Positions 4,493-5,194 of a stretch of DNA of 5,194 nt are shown here, piece after piece. The notes beneath the pieces were generated by a model. It searched no databases. It saw nothing but the letters and a program-made list of their open reading frames with translations, and was not told where the DNA came from. The position numbers and the translations under genes are program-made. This stretch comes from Frankiales bacterium (GTDB lineage Bacteria; Actinomycetota; Actinomycetes; Mycobacteriales; SCTD01): contig JAODNF010000034.1 in NCBI GenBank assembly GCA_025464915.1, positions 1 through 5,194 on the forward strand, read 5' to 3'. Positions within the stretch are counted from its first letter, which is position 1. Each line of letters opens with the position of its first letter.

Positions 4493-5194
4493 CCGTGCGG
4501 GAGCTGGTCGAGGAGCCGCAGCCAGACCTCGGTCTGAGTCGGGTAGGACGCGACCGCGTGCCAGAGGCGCTGGAGCGGTACCTCGGCGACGATCGCGACC
4601 GTGGCGGCGTGCACCATCTCGGTGACACCGGGTCCGAAGAACGTGGCTCCGACCAGGTGGTCGTCGGACACGACGAGCTGTGCCCAACCGGGGTTGTCGT
4701 CGGCGAACAGCGAGCCTCCCGCGGTCTGGCCGATGTCGTACGACACGACCGTGACCTCGAGGCCCTTGTCCCGTGCGGCCTTCTCGGTGAGGCCGACCGA
4801 CGCGACCGGCGGGTCGGAGAAGACGACCTGCGGCACGACGTCGTGGTCGGCCGTGGCGGCGTGCTGGGTCCACGGGCCGGTGACCGGCTCGCCCTTCGCG
4901 CGGGCCGCGATGACGGTCCCGGCGACGCGGGCTTGGTACTTGCCCATGTGGGTCAGCAGCGCGCGGTGGTTGACGTCACCGGCGGCGTAGAGCCAGTCGA
5001 ACCCCTCGACCTGCAGGGTGTCGTCGACCGCCAGCCAGTCGCCGTCCTCCAACCCGATCGTCGCCAGGCCGAGGTCGGTGGTGCCGGCGCGACGACCGGC
5101 GGCGACGAGCACCTCGTCGGCCTCGATCGCCTCGCCGCTGTCGAGGGTGACCGTGACGTGCCCGTCCCGTGCGACCCGCTGGGCCGACGACCCG
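4489..5194 (-). CDS. FAD/NAD(P) pyridine nucleotide-disulfide oxidoreductase-like flavoprotein (C-terminal part)
   Basis: The right edge removes the N-terminus; 234 residues are visible, about half of a usual 450-480-residue protein. The frame is open to the edge. The visible part starts at the end of the NAD(P)-binding domain (VTLDSGEAIEADEVLVAAGRR, about 14-35), then the second FAD-binding motif LYAAGDV (68-74), then the Pyr_redox dimerisation domain (about 118-230) beginning with VVFSDPPVASVGLTE. This is the lipoamide dehydrogenase/mercuric reductase superfamily. In disulfide reductases of that group the C-terminus supplies a His-Pro-Thr-x-x-Glu catalytic pair; here the segment is Y217-P-T-Q-T-E222, so the histidine is Tyr while the Glu is kept. 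Mercuric reductase also has Tyr near this place, but the paired C-terminal cysteines of MerA are absent (the protein ends LPHG). A quinone- or other-acceptor oxidoreductase is therefore more likely than a true lipoamide dehydrogenase. Whether the redox CxxxxC exists is out of view. Its stop overlaps the DUF1684 start. Confidence 0.88.
   Translation of the reverse strand, partial: GSSAQRVARDGHVTVTLDSGEAIEADEVLVAAGRRAGTTDLGLATIGLEDGDWLAVDDTLQVEGFDWLYAAGDVNHRALLTHMGKYQARVAGTVIAARAKGEPVTGPWTQHAATADHDVVPQVVFSDPPVASVGLTEKAARDKGLEVTVVSYDIGQTAGGSLFADDNPGWAQLVVSDDHLVGATFFGPGVTEMVHAATVAIVAEVPLQRLWHAVASYPTQTEVWLRLLDQLPHG

Noticed and set aside
3914..4873. Longer minus-strand version of the DUF1684 frame, 319 residues
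   Set aside because: The upstream 127 residues overlap the flavoprotein gene and are Arg/Pro/Gly-rich without family similarity. Homology begins at the ATG at 4490-4492.

Overview
The window is about two-thirds G+C, and every gene in it reads on the minus strand with strong third-position G/C bias. This, together with an ergothioneine pair, a HoxN-type nickel transporter and a BCP peroxiredoxin, suggests a high-GC actinobacterium. A Nocardioidaceae-like organism is my guess, from memory of similar neighbourhoods rather than from any search.

In transcription order (right to left) the window holds: (1) the C-terminal two thirds of an FAD/NAD(P) pyridine nucleotide-disulfide oxidoreductase-like flavoprotein, cut by the right edge; (2) a DUF1684 protein of unknown function, joined to it by an ATGA stop/start overlap; (3) after 36 bp, egtB, the ergothioneine sulfoxide synthase; (4) egtD, the histidine N-alpha-methyltransferase, also joined by an ATGA overlap; (5) after a 24-bp gap holding a strong inverted repeat, a HoxN/NixA-family nickel/cobalt permease; (6) after 10 bp, a 1-Cys/2-Cys BCP-type peroxiredoxin; (7) after about 17 bp, the first residues of a small Cys-rich protein, probably thioredoxin-like [2Fe-2S] ferredoxin, cut by the left edge.

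Genes 1-4 look like one translationally coupled unit. EgtD trimethylates histidine to hercynine, and EgtB then uses O2 and iron to add a sulfur donor. No egtA, egtC or egtE is visible, so the rest of the pathway must lie elsewhere or be replaced. Genes 5-7 look like a second module that may read through from egtD but could have its own control: the inverted repeat at the junction fits the published Streptomyces Nur (nickel-specific Fur homologue) box pattern TTGC..-N5-..GCAA, directly in front of a nickel permease. A second inverted repeat lies exactly over the permease start codon.

There is no stretch above 300 bases without a gene. The noncoding gaps are 66-82, 548-557, 1701-1724 and 3878-3913. 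I saw no tRNA, rRNA, CRISPR, insertion sequence or U-tract terminator. The most interesting items are the nickel-operator-like palindrome, the compact egtBD pair coupled to a DUF1684/flavoprotein pair, and the loss of the usual catalytic histidine in the flavoprotein.
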